From the NCBI GenBank assembly GCA_002413345.1, contig DHWU01000082.1, positions 31,495 to 42,246 of the forward strand: 10,752 nt of DNA, read 5' to 3'. This DNA is from Propionibacteriaceae bacterium UBA5174 (GTDB lineage Bacteria > Actinomycetota > Actinomycetes > Propionibacteriales > Propionibacteriaceae). Shown one piece after another: positions 1 through 6,734 of this stretch (positions within the stretch are counted from its first letter, which is position 1; every line of letters starts with the position of its first letter). The position numbers and the translations under genes are program-made. The notes beneath the pieces are model-generated. The model made no database searches. It saw only the letters and a program-made list of their open reading frames with translations, and was not told where the DNA came from.

Positions 1-1110
1 CACGCCGCGACCATGGTGACCGCTGGTGTTTACCTGGTGGTGCGTAGCCATGCGATCTTCGAAGCCGCGCCGATCGCGGCCACTGCGGTGGTCATTGTCG
101 GCACGGTCACGTTGCTCTTTGGCGCTTGGATCGGTACCAGCAAGGACGACATCAAGAAGGTGCTTGCCGGTTCAACCATGAGCCAGATTGGCTACATGAT
201 GTTGGCCGCTGGAATCGGGCCGGCCGGTTATGCCTTCGCCATTTTCCACCTGCTCACGCACGGCTTCTTCAAGGCGAATATGTTCTTGGGTGCCGGTTCG
301 GTGATGCACGCGATGGACGACGACGTCGACATGCGCCACTTCGGTGCGCTGTCGAAGGTGATGCGGGTGACCTTCCTCACCTTCGCAATGGGCTACTTGG
401 CAATCATCGGGTTCCCGTTCTTCTCTGGCTACTTCTCCAAGGACCACATCATCGAAGCGGCCTTCCACCAGAACGTGTGGATTGGTGCGGCAGCGCTGAT
501 CGGCGCTGGGATCACCGCGTTCTACATGACGCGGTTGATGCTGATGACCTTCCTGGGTGAGAAGCGCTGGCGCGACGGCGTCCATCCGCACGAATCACCG
601 AAGGTGATGACCATTCCGCTGATCATCCTGGCGGTCTTCAGCGTGATCAGTGGTGCCCTGATGAACTCCTGGATTCAGGAGTGGCTGGAGCCAGCCACTG
701 GTGGCCACGTCGAGGAGTTGTCGCTAGTGCCCACTGCAGTTGGCTGGGCGACTATGGCTGTGGTGGCGATCGGCGTGACTGTCGGCTGGTTCTTCTTCGG
801 CAGGCGTCCGGTGCCCGAGGTTGCGCCAATTTCACACAATTTCTTCACTGTGATGGGCCGCAATGACCTGTTCGGCGACACGGTGAATGACGCCTTGGTG
901 GTACAGCCCACCTTGTTGGCGGCTAGGGGAGCAGTGGCTGTCGACCATTCAGTGATCGACGCCAGCGTGACGGGCGTGGCGACCATGTTCAGTGGCTTGT
1001 CAACGCAGGTCCGCAGGCTGCAGAACGGCCAGATTAGAAGCTACGCGTTGACGATGACCATAGGCGTGGTCCTGGTTGGTGTCGTGATGATTCTCAGTCA
1101 GTTGGGCTGA
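1..1110 (+). CDS. nuoL: NADH-quinone oxidoreductase subunit L (complex I antiporter-like subunit), 5' truncated
   Basis: C-terminal 369 residues of NuoL, the distal membrane subunit of complex I that carries one of the proton channels and the long lateral helix. The reading frame is open from base 1; the first residues HAATMVTAG match the family's TM8 motif, so the first His corresponds to E. coli His254 and about 250 residues lie outside the window. The ATG at 13 is internal. Visible family motifs are DDIKKVLAGSTMSQIGYM (about residues 49-66), HLLTHGFFK with the channel lysine at residue 91, and GYFSKD with the TM12 lysine at residue 147 (E. coli Lys399 equivalent). The C-terminus has the lateral-helix region, then RRLQNGQIRSYAL and a last membrane helix. 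It is the first of three nuo genes here; nuoM follows after 14 bp. Channel residues in the visible part look intact. Identification is by family motifs and gene order. Confidence 0.97.
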   Translation, partial: HAATMVTAGVYLVVRSHAIFEAAPIAATAVVIVGTVTLLFGAWIGTSKDDIKKVLAGSTMSQIGYMMLAAGIGPAGYAFAIFHLLTHGFFKANMFLGAGSVMHAMDDDVDMRHFGALSKVMRVTFLTFAMGYLAIIGFPFFSGYFSKDHIIEAAFHQNVWIGAAALIGAGITAFYMTRLMLMTFLGEKRWRDGVHPHESPKVMTIPLIILAVFSVISGALMNSWIQEWLEPATGGHVEELSLVPTAVGWATMAVVAIGVTVGWFFFGRRPVPEVAPISHNFFTVMGRNDLFGDTVNDALVVQPTLLAARGAVAVDHSVIDASVTGVATMFSGLSTQVRRLQNGQIRSYALTMTIGVVLVGVVMILSQLG

Positions 1111-1118
1111 GGGAGGAG
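1111..1118 (+). promoter_or_regulatory. Ribosome binding site of nuoM
   Basis: GGGAGGAG begins immediately after the nuoL stop codon and lies 6 bases before the nuoM ATG. It is a strong Shine-Dalgarno match and fixes the nuoM start at 1125. Confidence 0.85.
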
Positions 1119-1124
1119 ATCTAG

Positions 1125-2636
1125 ATGACAGTCCCTTGGCTAACTCTGCTCGGCCTAGTGCCGCTGATCGGCGCCGGTGCGCTACTGCTTCCGGTGAAAG
1201 AACTGGCTCGCTACCTGGGCATGTTCTTTGCGCTGCTGACTGCAGTGGCCGCAATCGTGATTACCGGCATGCAACTCGGCGGCGCCACGCTCGCCGAGCA
1301 GGTGCCTTGGATGCCGACATTCGGTGCCTGGTGGGCGCTGAACTTGGACGGTATGGGCTTGGTGATGGTGCTACTCACCGTCGCCTTGACCCCGGTGGTG
1401 CTGCTGGCTGAATGGAAGCTCGAAAGCGTTGGACGTTGGACACCGCAGGCTTTTGTGGCCCTAGTGCTCCTGCTGGAAAGCCTGTCGATCTACACCTTCT
1501 TGGCCGCCGACGTACTGCTGTTTTACCTATTCTTCGAGGCCACGCTGATCCCGATGTATTTCCTGATCGGTGGCTTCGGCGGGCCGCAGCGGGCTTACGC
1601 GGCGATGAAGTTCCTGTTGTTCAGCCTGGCCGGCGGCCTGGTGATGCTGATCAGCGTGGTTGGGATCTATGTCTATTCCTACCGGCTGCTGGGCGTCCCG
1701 TCGTATTTGTTGGCAGATCTGATGAAGCTCACCATGCCTACTGATGTTGGGCGATGGCTGATGGTCGGCTTCTTGGTGGCCTTCATCGTTAAGGCGCCGA
1801 TGGTGCCGGTGCACACCTGGCTGCCTACTGCCACCGAACAGTCCACCCCAGGCACTTCGGTGCTGCTAGTGGGCATCCTGGACAAGATCGGCACCTTCGG
1901 GATGATCAAGTTCTGCCTGGGACTGTTCCCTGAGGCCAGCACTTGGGTGGCTCCGGTGATGGTGGCAATGGCGTTGGTGAGCATCCTTTACGGCGCGATC
2001 GCAGCCATTGGCAGTACCGATCTACTTCGATTGATCGCCTACACCTCGGTCAGCCACTTCGGTTTCATGGTGTTGGGCATCTACACCTTCACCACCGCTG
2101 GCATTTCGGGGTCGATCTTCTACATGGTCAACCACGGCTTCTCCACCGCGGCGCTGTTCTTGGTGGTCGGGATGCTGATCGCCCGGCGTGGCTCGTCCAA
2201 GGTTGCCGACTTCGGCGGGGTTCAGAAGGTCGCGCCAGTGCTGGCTGGATTCCTGCTGCTGGCCGGCTTGTCTGGGCTAGCTCTGCCAGGAATGTCCAGC
2301 TTCGTATCGGAATTTATGGTGATGGCTGGGGCTTGGTCACGCCAGCCTTGGGTGGCCGCGTTGGCTGCCTTGGGCACCGTGTTAGCCGCGGTTTACATCA
2401 TGCGGATGTACCAGCGGACCATGACTGGACCGGTCACCGATGGTGTGGCCGAGCGGTTCACCCACGATGCCAGCATGCGGGAGAAATGGGTGGTGGCACC
2501 GCTAGTAGCGGTGATTCTGTTGCTCGGTTTCCTGCCGAATCTCGCGCTAGGCGTGATTCAACCCACCACTGAGCAAACGTTGAGCCACGTAGGCGTCACC
2601 GATCCGGTGGCCCCGCTTGGAGAGGAAGGCAAGTAA
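1125..2636 (+). CDS. nuoM: NADH-quinone oxidoreductase subunit M (complex I antiporter-like subunit)
   Basis: Complete 503-residue NuoM (E. coli NuoM is about 509), a polytopic membrane subunit carrying the middle proton channel of complex I. The main channel residues are visible: Glu138 in LFFEATLIPMYFLIGG (TM5, E. coli Glu144 equivalent), Lys223 in FIVKAPMVPVHTWLP (Lys234), Lys254 in GILDKIGTFG (Lys265) and Glu396 in SFVSEFMVM (Glu407). The sequence STPGT after the WLP motif replaces the APTAG type of proteobacteria and, from memory, is the usual actinobacterial form. In the conserved TDIKRLIAY-type stretch the lysine is replaced by Leu301 (TDLLRLIAYTSVSHFG, 298-313). Numbering equivalences are by motif alignment, not computed. 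It starts with ATG after a strong ribosome binding site, and its last codons contain the ribosome binding site of nuoN, 2 bp downstream. Certain assignment. Confidence 0.98.
   Translation: MTVPWLTLLGLVPLIGAGALLLPVKELARYLGMFFALLTAVAAIVITGMQLGGATLAEQVPWMPTFGAWWALNLDGMGLVMVLLTVALTPVVLLAEWKLESVGRWTPQAFVALVLLLESLSIYTFLAADVLLFYLFFEATLIPMYFLIGGFGGPQRAYAAMKFLLFSLAGGLVMLISVVGIYVYSYRLLGVPSYLLADLMKLTMPTDVGRWLMVGFLVAFIVKAPMVPVHTWLPTATEQSTPGTSVLLVGILDKIGTFGMIKFCLGLFPEASTWVAPVMVAMALVSILYGAIAAIGSTDLLRLIAYTSVSHFGFMVLGIYTFTTAGISGSIFYMVNHGFSTAALFLVVGMLIARRGSSKVADFGGVQKVAPVLAGFLLLAGLSGLALPGMSSFVSEFMVMAGAWSRQPWVAALAALGTVLAAVYIMRMYQRTMTGPVTDGVAERFTHDASMREKWVVAPLVAVILLLGFLPNLALGVIQPTTEQTLSHVGVTDPVAPLGEEGK
2622..2629 (+). 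promoter_or_regulatory. Ribosome binding site of nuoN inside the nuoM 3' end
   Basis: GAGGAAGG lies within the last codons of nuoM, 9 bases before the GTG at 2639. It supports that GTG as the nuoN start and suggests coupled translation of nuoM and nuoN. Confidence 0.7.
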
Positions 2637-2638
2637 TC

Positions 2639-4189
2639 GTGATTGCTCCCACCTTCGAGTGGTTCGAACTAGCCCCAGTGCTAGTAGTGCTTGCTGGCGC
2701 CTGCCTGGGCGTGGTCCTTGAGGCTGTGTTGCCGCAAAGCCGCCGCTTTGGCGTCCAGCTGATCCTGACTATCGGCACCTTGCTGATCGCAATGGGCTTC
2801 TTGGCCTGGAATTTCAAGTCGGGCAGCGCCGGGCTGCTGGCCATGCGGGCAGTCAGCTTGGACGGCGTCACCTATCTGGTGTGGGCGTCCTTGCTGGTGT
2901 TCGGGCTGCTGTCGCTAATGGTCTTCGGAGAGCGCAAGCTCACCAACGGGGTCTCGGCCTTTGCTGCGTCTGCAGCGAGCGTGCCAGGCAGTCCGGCCGA
3001 GGCGGAGGCAGTGGCTGCTCACCATGAGCACACTGAAGTCTTCCCATTGGCGCTGTTTTCGCTGGCCGGGATGATGGTCTTTGCTGCCGCGAACGACCTG
3101 ATCACGGCTTTTATCGCCCTAGAAGTGATGTCGTTGCCGCTGTACTTACTGGCTGGTATGGCTCGCCGTCGGCGGCTCCTCAGCCAGGAAGCAGCGTTGA
3201 AATACTTCCTGTTGGGATCGCTGGCATCAGCTTTCTTTCTGTTCGGCATGGCGCTGATCTACGGCTACTCCGGTTCTTTCGAGTACGCCGGGATTGACCT
3301 CGGGATCGCCAACCCCATCTATGGGCGTGGCCTGCTCCTAACCGGCAGCGTGCTGATGGCGGTGGGACTGCTGTTCAAGATCGGCGCGGTGCCGTTCCAT
3401 AACTGGGTGCCGGACGTTTACGTCGGGGCGCCCACGCCGGTGACCGGCTTCATGGCGATCTGCGTGAAGCTGGCTGCTGTCGCTGCCACCGTCCGGTTCT
3501 TTTACGTGGCGCTAGGCGCTGAGCGTTGGAGTTGGCAGCCGGTGATGGCTGCAGTGGCTGCGCTCACGATGGTTGTCGGCGTGCTGCTGGCCCTGACCCA
3601 GACTGACATCAAACGCCTGCTGGCCTACAGCTCGGTGTCGCATGCCGGCTTTGTCTTGGTCGCGGTGACCGGCGCCAGTGTGGCGAATACTGCCGACTCG
3701 CGTTACAGCATCGCCGCCATCGTGTTCTACCTGTTGGCCTATGGTTTCGCGACGGTGGCTTCGTTCGCTGTAGTGACGATGGTTCGGAATTCCGCGGGTG
3801 AAGCCAGCGATCTGACTAGTTGGGCTGGGCTAGGGCGGAAGAACCCGCTGCTGGCTGGCGCCTTTGCGGTGCTGATGCTGAGCTTCGCGGGTATCCCGCT
3901 CACCGGTGGTTTCATCGGCAAGTGGGAGGTATTCACCGCGGCTTGGCAGGGTGGCTATTCCTGGCTAGTGGTGGTCGCGATTGTGGCCAGCCTGATCGCT
4001 GCCTATGTGTATCTGAAAGTGATCGTGGCGATGTTCTTCTCCGAAGAAGCCGAAGGTGTCGTGGTGGGCAATGCCAGTCTGCTCACCTTGGTGCCGATTG
4101 CCACTGGTGCATTGGCGTCGATCTACCTCGGACTATTCCCTGGGCCGGTAATCGACCTAGTCACTGCATTCAGCGTCTTCTTCCGCTGA
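2639..4189 (+). CDS. nuoN: NADH-quinone oxidoreductase subunit N (complex I antiporter-like subunit)
   Basis: Complete 516-residue NuoN, the antiporter-like subunit nearest the hydrophilic arm of complex I. Family motifs and channel residues are present: Glu162 in FIALEVMSLPLYLLAG (E. coli Glu133 equivalent), Lys247 in LLFKIGAVPFHNWVPDVYVG (Lys217), Lys277 in AICVKLAAVA (Lys247), TDIKRLLAYSSVSHAGFVL (322-340) and Lys428 in GGFIGKWEVF (Lys395). It is about 30 residues longer than the E. coli protein; the excess lies mainly in an Ala/Glu/His-rich hydrophilic loop at about residues 103-133 (AHHEHTE at 127-133), which I believe is common in actinobacterial NuoN. GTG start, 2 bp after the nuoM stop, with a good ribosome binding site. 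It ends the nuo cluster. Numbering equivalences come from motif alignment by eye. Confidence 0.97.
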   Translation: MIAPTFEWFELAPVLVVLAGACLGVVLEAVLPQSRRFGVQLILTIGTLLIAMGFLAWNFKSGSAGLLAMRAVSLDGVTYLVWASLLVFGLLSLMVFGERKLTNGVSAFAASAASVPGSPAEAEAVAAHHEHTEVFPLALFSLAGMMVFAAANDLITAFIALEVMSLPLYLLAGMARRRRLLSQEAALKYFLLGSLASAFFLFGMALIYGYSGSFEYAGIDLGIANPIYGRGLLLTGSVLMAVGLLFKIGAVPFHNWVPDVYVGAPTPVTGFMAICVKLAAVAATVRFFYVALGAERWSWQPVMAAVAALTMVVGVLLALTQTDIKRLLAYSSVSHAGFVLVAVTGASVANTADSRYSIAAIVFYLLAYGFATVASFAVVTMVRNSAGEASDLTSWAGLGRKNPLLAGAFAVLMLSFAGIPLTGGFIGKWEVFTAAWQGGYSWLVVVAIVASLIAAYVYLKVIVAMFFSEEAEGVVVGNASLLTLVPIATGALASIYLGLFPGPVIDLVTAFSVFFR

Positions 4190-4192
4190 CGG

Positions 4193-4198
4193 TAGGCT
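4193..4198 (+). promoter_or_regulatory. Candidate -10 box for a leaderless polyprenyl synthase transcript
   Basis: TAGGCT fits the actinobacterial -10 pattern TANNNT and sits 7 bases before the GTG at 4206, so transcription could begin at or next to the start codon. No Shine-Dalgarno sequence is visible in the 16-bp gap. A weak -35-like TTCAGC at 4169-4174 lies 18 bp upstream, inside nuoN. This is inference from position and pattern; read-through from the nuo operon is equally possible. Confidence 0.45.
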
Positions 4199-4205
4199 GT
4201 CGGCC

Positions 4206-5201
4206 GTGACCCCGAATCGAACTTCTGATCTCGTTGGCGAGGTGGATCCGGCGCTCACCGAGCGGGTGACTGCACTACTTGAGCAGATCGAAACCCGCTT
4301 GGCTGAGGCGGCCGAGTCTGACAGCGCCTTCGTTACTGAAGCTGCTCAGCACATCATCAACGCTGGCGGCAAACGTTTCCGTCCGTTGTTGGTGGTGTTG
4401 GCTGCCTTGTTGGGTCGGGCCGCCGACGAGGAAATCGTCCGGGCTGCGTTGGTGATGGAACTCACCCACGTGGCCAGCCTGTACCACGACGATGTCATGG
4501 ACGAGGCAGACTTGCGCCGAGGTGCCCCCAGCGCCAACAGCCGGTGGGACAACACCGTGGCGATTTTGGTCGGGGATTTCCTCTTTGCCAGGGCTTCGAC
4601 CATCGTGGCCACCTTGGGTACCAGCTACGTTGATTTGCAGGCGCGCACCTTCGCACGGCTGGTCCAGGGCCAGATTGCTGAGACTCGCGGCCCAGCGGCA
4701 GGTGAAGACGCCTTGGCCCACTATCTGCAGGTGGTGGCAGACAAGACCGGTTCGCTGATCGCTGCGTCCACCACTTTCGGTGGCATGGTCGCTGATTTCG
4801 ACAGTGAGTCCTTGGCCGCATTGGCTGCTTATGGTGAAGAAATCGGCGTGGTCTTCCAGCTCAGCGACGACATCATCGACATCGCCTCGGACACGTCCGG
4901 GAAGACCCCGGGAACTGACTTGCGCGCGGGGGTGCCCACCTTGCCGATCTTGCTGGTGCGAACCTCAACTGATCCCGCTGACGCTCGCCTGTTGGAGTTG
5001 CTGGACGCTGATCTTTCCGCGGACGCGGACTTGGCTGAAGCTCTAGGGTTGTTGCGGGCTCATTCGGTAATGGAGGATGCTCGCGAGGTAATTCGCGATC
5101 GTGCAGAAGTCGCTCGGGCGCATCTGGGTCCACTTCCTGATGGTGCGGCGAAGGATGCTCTGGCCACCTTGTGTGACGCGGTCATCACCCGCTCTGCCTG
5201 A
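4206..5201 (+). CDS. (All-E) polyprenyl diphosphate synthase, probably for the menaquinone side chain
   Basis: A 331-residue trans-isoprenyl diphosphate synthase, a cytosolic Mg-dependent prenyltransferase that adds isopentenyl diphosphate units to an allylic primer. Diagnostic motifs are complete: GGKRFRPLL (54-62), first aspartate-rich motif DDVMD (95-99) followed by RRG (104-106), KT (180-181), second aspartate-rich motif DDIID (221-225) and GTDLRAG (236-242). The residues four and five before the first motif are Ser91 and Ala90. In this family small residues there leave the chain-elongation tunnel open, so a long product (C30 or longer) is expected; exact length cannot be read. The gene follows nuoN by 16 bp, and this order recurs in actinobacteria. 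The inferred role is making the isoprenoid tail of menaquinone, the acceptor for complex I. GTG start chosen because it lies just after nuoN and a TANNNT box precedes it. It resembles IspB/HepT/GrcC proteins; the exact symbol is not assigned. Confidence 0.9.
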   Translation: MTPNRTSDLVGEVDPALTERVTALLEQIETRLAEAAESDSAFVTEAAQHIINAGGKRFRPLLVVLAALLGRAADEEIVRAALVMELTHVASLYHDDVMDEADLRRGAPSANSRWDNTVAILVGDFLFARASTIVATLGTSYVDLQARTFARLVQGQIAETRGPAAGEDALAHYLQVVADKTGSLIAASTTFGGMVADFDSESLAALAAYGEEIGVVFQLSDDIIDIASDTSGKTPGTDLRAGVPTLPILLVRTSTDPADARLLELLDADLSADADLAEALGLLRAHSVMEDAREVIRDRAEVARAHLGPLPDGAAKDALATLCDAVITRSA

Positions 5202-5240
5202 ACTGTGATTCCAGTCGGCGATAGCTCAGGTGGCATTCCA

Positions 5241-5270
5241 CAGCAGTAGCGGCAACTCGCCACTGTGCTG
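5241..5270 (+). other. Imperfect hairpin between the polyprenyl synthase and amidase genes
   Basis: In the 81-bp gap 5202-5282 the sequence can fold as CAGC/GCTG, AGT/ACT and GGC/GCC with two small bulges and loop AACTC: ten pairs in total. No T-run follows. It could be a weak terminator, a structure next to the amidase start, or chance. No convincing promoter or ribosome binding site was found in this gap. Confidence 0.25.
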
Positions 5271-5282
5271 CATGGTTAAGCC

Positions 5283-6722
5283 ATGACGGAACTCACTGCG
5301 CTCAGCGCGGTGCAGGTGTCCACCCTGGTGCATTGCGGCGATTTGCGCGCCACCACGGTAGCTGCGGCGCATCTGGATCGAACTAAACGCCTGAACCCCA
5401 CTTTGGCCGCCTTCGCGACGGTCAGCGAGACGGCCGCGATGGCCACCGCTGAACGGATCGATGCCGAGGTGGCCGCGGGTACGGCGATCGGGTCGTTGCT
5501 GGGCGTCCCCTGTCCGATCAAAGATCTCAATCCGGTGGCCGGAGTGGGCTTCGAGGCGGGCAGCGCGGCGCTAGCAGGCAACGTGGCTGAGGTTGATGAT
5601 GACATCGTCGGCTGGCTGTCTGAGGCGGGCACAATCTGTACCGGCAAGTCAGCTACCCCCGAATTTGGGCTGCCTTGTTACACCGAAGTGGCTGGGGCGC
5701 CGCCGACAGTGACGCCGTGGGATGTCACGCGAATGGCTGGCGGATCGAGTGGGGGAGCCGCGGCAGCAGTGGCCTCAGGCATGGCAGTGATAGCGCATGC
5801 CTCCGACGGTGGTGGTTCGATTCGAATTCCGGCGGCTTGTTGCGGATTGGTGGGGTTGAAGGCGAGTCGGGGTCGGGTTACTTCGGGGCGGTTGCGCCAA
5901 CCTGGTCCGGGTTTGAGTACTGATGGGGTGCTCACCCGCACCGTTGCTGACACCGCCATTGCTCTGGACGTGTTGGCCCGGAGAGGAGTCGGACAGACCT
6001 ATCAGGTACCAGGGCCGCCACAGAGCTTCGAGGCTGCTGCCACTCGTGAACCTGGACGGTGCCGGATCGGGGTGTTGGCCACGCCGGTGATCGCCGATGC
6101 CGAGGTTCATGCAAGCTGCCTGGATGCGGTGCGGCGCACCGCAGAAGTACTGGCCGGGCTAGGTCATGAAGTCGTCGAAGCGCCTGTACCGTTCGGCCCA
6201 GATCGCTGGCAGGCGTTCGAGTCGTTGTGGGCGGTAGGTGCCGCGCTGATTCCGCTGCCGGAACCAGCCGAGGCAATGCTGCGTCCCCTCACCGGTTGGC
6301 TGCGTGAACGCGGTCGAACGATCAGCGGCACCACCTATGCCGAAGCGCTGGCGGCGGTTCAGCGGCTGACCGTGGAAGTCGCCATGGTCTGGGACGGCTT
6401 TGACGCGGTGGCGACTCCGACTCTGGCCCAGCCTCCGCTGCCGGTAGGGGCGCTGCGCAACGACCTTGACCCGGCCGCCGACTTCGCCGCCCAGACCAGG
6501 TTTACCCCTTGGACGAGTGTGGCCAACCTGACCGGGCGCCCGGCGATTTCCTTACCGCTGCACACCGCCGTGATCGACGGCGTCCGCCTGCCGATCGGGG
6601 TGATGTTCACCGGTCGATTCGGCGAGGAGGCCCGGCTACTCAGCCTGGCCGCGCAACTGGAAGCCGCGGTTGGTTGGCAACACCCATTCGTGGTTGCCGA
6701 CCCGGTCGGGATCCACTGCTGA
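5283..6722 (+). CDS. Amidase-signature family hydrolase (NylA-like), substrate unknown
   Basis: Complete 479-residue amidase-signature enzyme, hydrolysing an amide to a carboxylate and an amine or ammonia. The Ser-cisSer-Lys triad is visible: Lys80 in VPCPIKDLNPVAG, cis-Ser155 in the signature AGGSSGGAAAAVASGM (152-167) and nucleophile Ser179 in SDGGGSIRIPAACCGLVGLK (174-193). The GGGSIRIPA-CCG wording is closer to 6-aminohexanoate-cyclic-dimer hydrolase (NylA)-type amidases than to GatA, which usually has DTGGSIRQPA; no gatB or gatC lies nearby. The N-terminus LTALSAVQVSTLVHCGDL matches the usual start of the family, supporting the ATG at 5283, although no good ribosome binding site precedes it. 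No signal peptide or membrane helix is evident, so it is probably cytosolic. The gene stands alone and converges on nhaA with 2 bp between stops. Family is certain; substrate cannot be deduced, and NylA similarity does not imply nylon-oligomer activity. Confidence 0.92.
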   Translation: MTELTALSAVQVSTLVHCGDLRATTVAAAHLDRTKRLNPTLAAFATVSETAAMATAERIDAEVAAGTAIGSLLGVPCPIKDLNPVAGVGFEAGSAALAGNVAEVDDDIVGWLSEAGTICTGKSATPEFGLPCYTEVAGAPPTVTPWDVTRMAGGSSGGAAAAVASGMAVIAHASDGGGSIRIPAACCGLVGLKASRGRVTSGRLRQPGPGLSTDGVLTRTVADTAIALDVLARRGVGQTYQVPGPPQSFEAAATREPGRCRIGVLATPVIADAEVHASCLDAVRRTAEVLAGLGHEVVEAPVPFGPDRWQAFESLWAVGAALIPLPEPAEAMLRPLTGWLRERGRTISGTTYAEALAAVQRLTVEVAMVWDGFDAVATPTLAQPPLPVGALRNDLDPAADFAAQTRFTPWTSVANLTGRPAISLPLHTAVIDGVRLPIGVMFTGRFGEEARLLSLAAQLEAAVGWQHPFVVADPVGIHC

Positions 6723-6734
6723 GGTCAGCGCTGG
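6713..6734. terminator. Possible weak bidirectional terminator over two convergent stop codons
   Basis: The 22 bases spanning both stop codons form a near-palindrome: CCACTGCTGA and TCAGCGCTGG pair at 8 of 10 positions around GG. It is centred on the 2-bp gap between the amidase and nhaA. There is no clear T-run on either strand, so this may simply be chance. Confidence 0.25.

Noticed and set aside
13..15. ATG at 13 as the start of nuoL.
   Set aside because: The frame is open to base 1 and the upstream codons encode HAAT, continuing the conserved HAATMVTAG motif; the gene is simply cut by the window edge.
1943..2572. Open frame of 209 codons overlapping nuoM on the same strand.
   Set aside because: The composition is rich in Arg, Gly, His and Trp, as expected for an out-of-frame reading of a GC-rich membrane-protein gene; nuoM is unambiguous over the whole interval.
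4275..4721. Open frame of 148 codons on the minus strand opposite the polyprenyl synthase.
   Set aside because: It is antisense to conserved aspartate-rich motifs and has no protein-like features of its own.
5273..5287. Tiny ATG frame (four codons) whose stop overlaps the amidase start as ATGA.
   Set aside because: It has no ribosome binding site, and four codons is within chance; nothing supports an upstream regulatory peptide.
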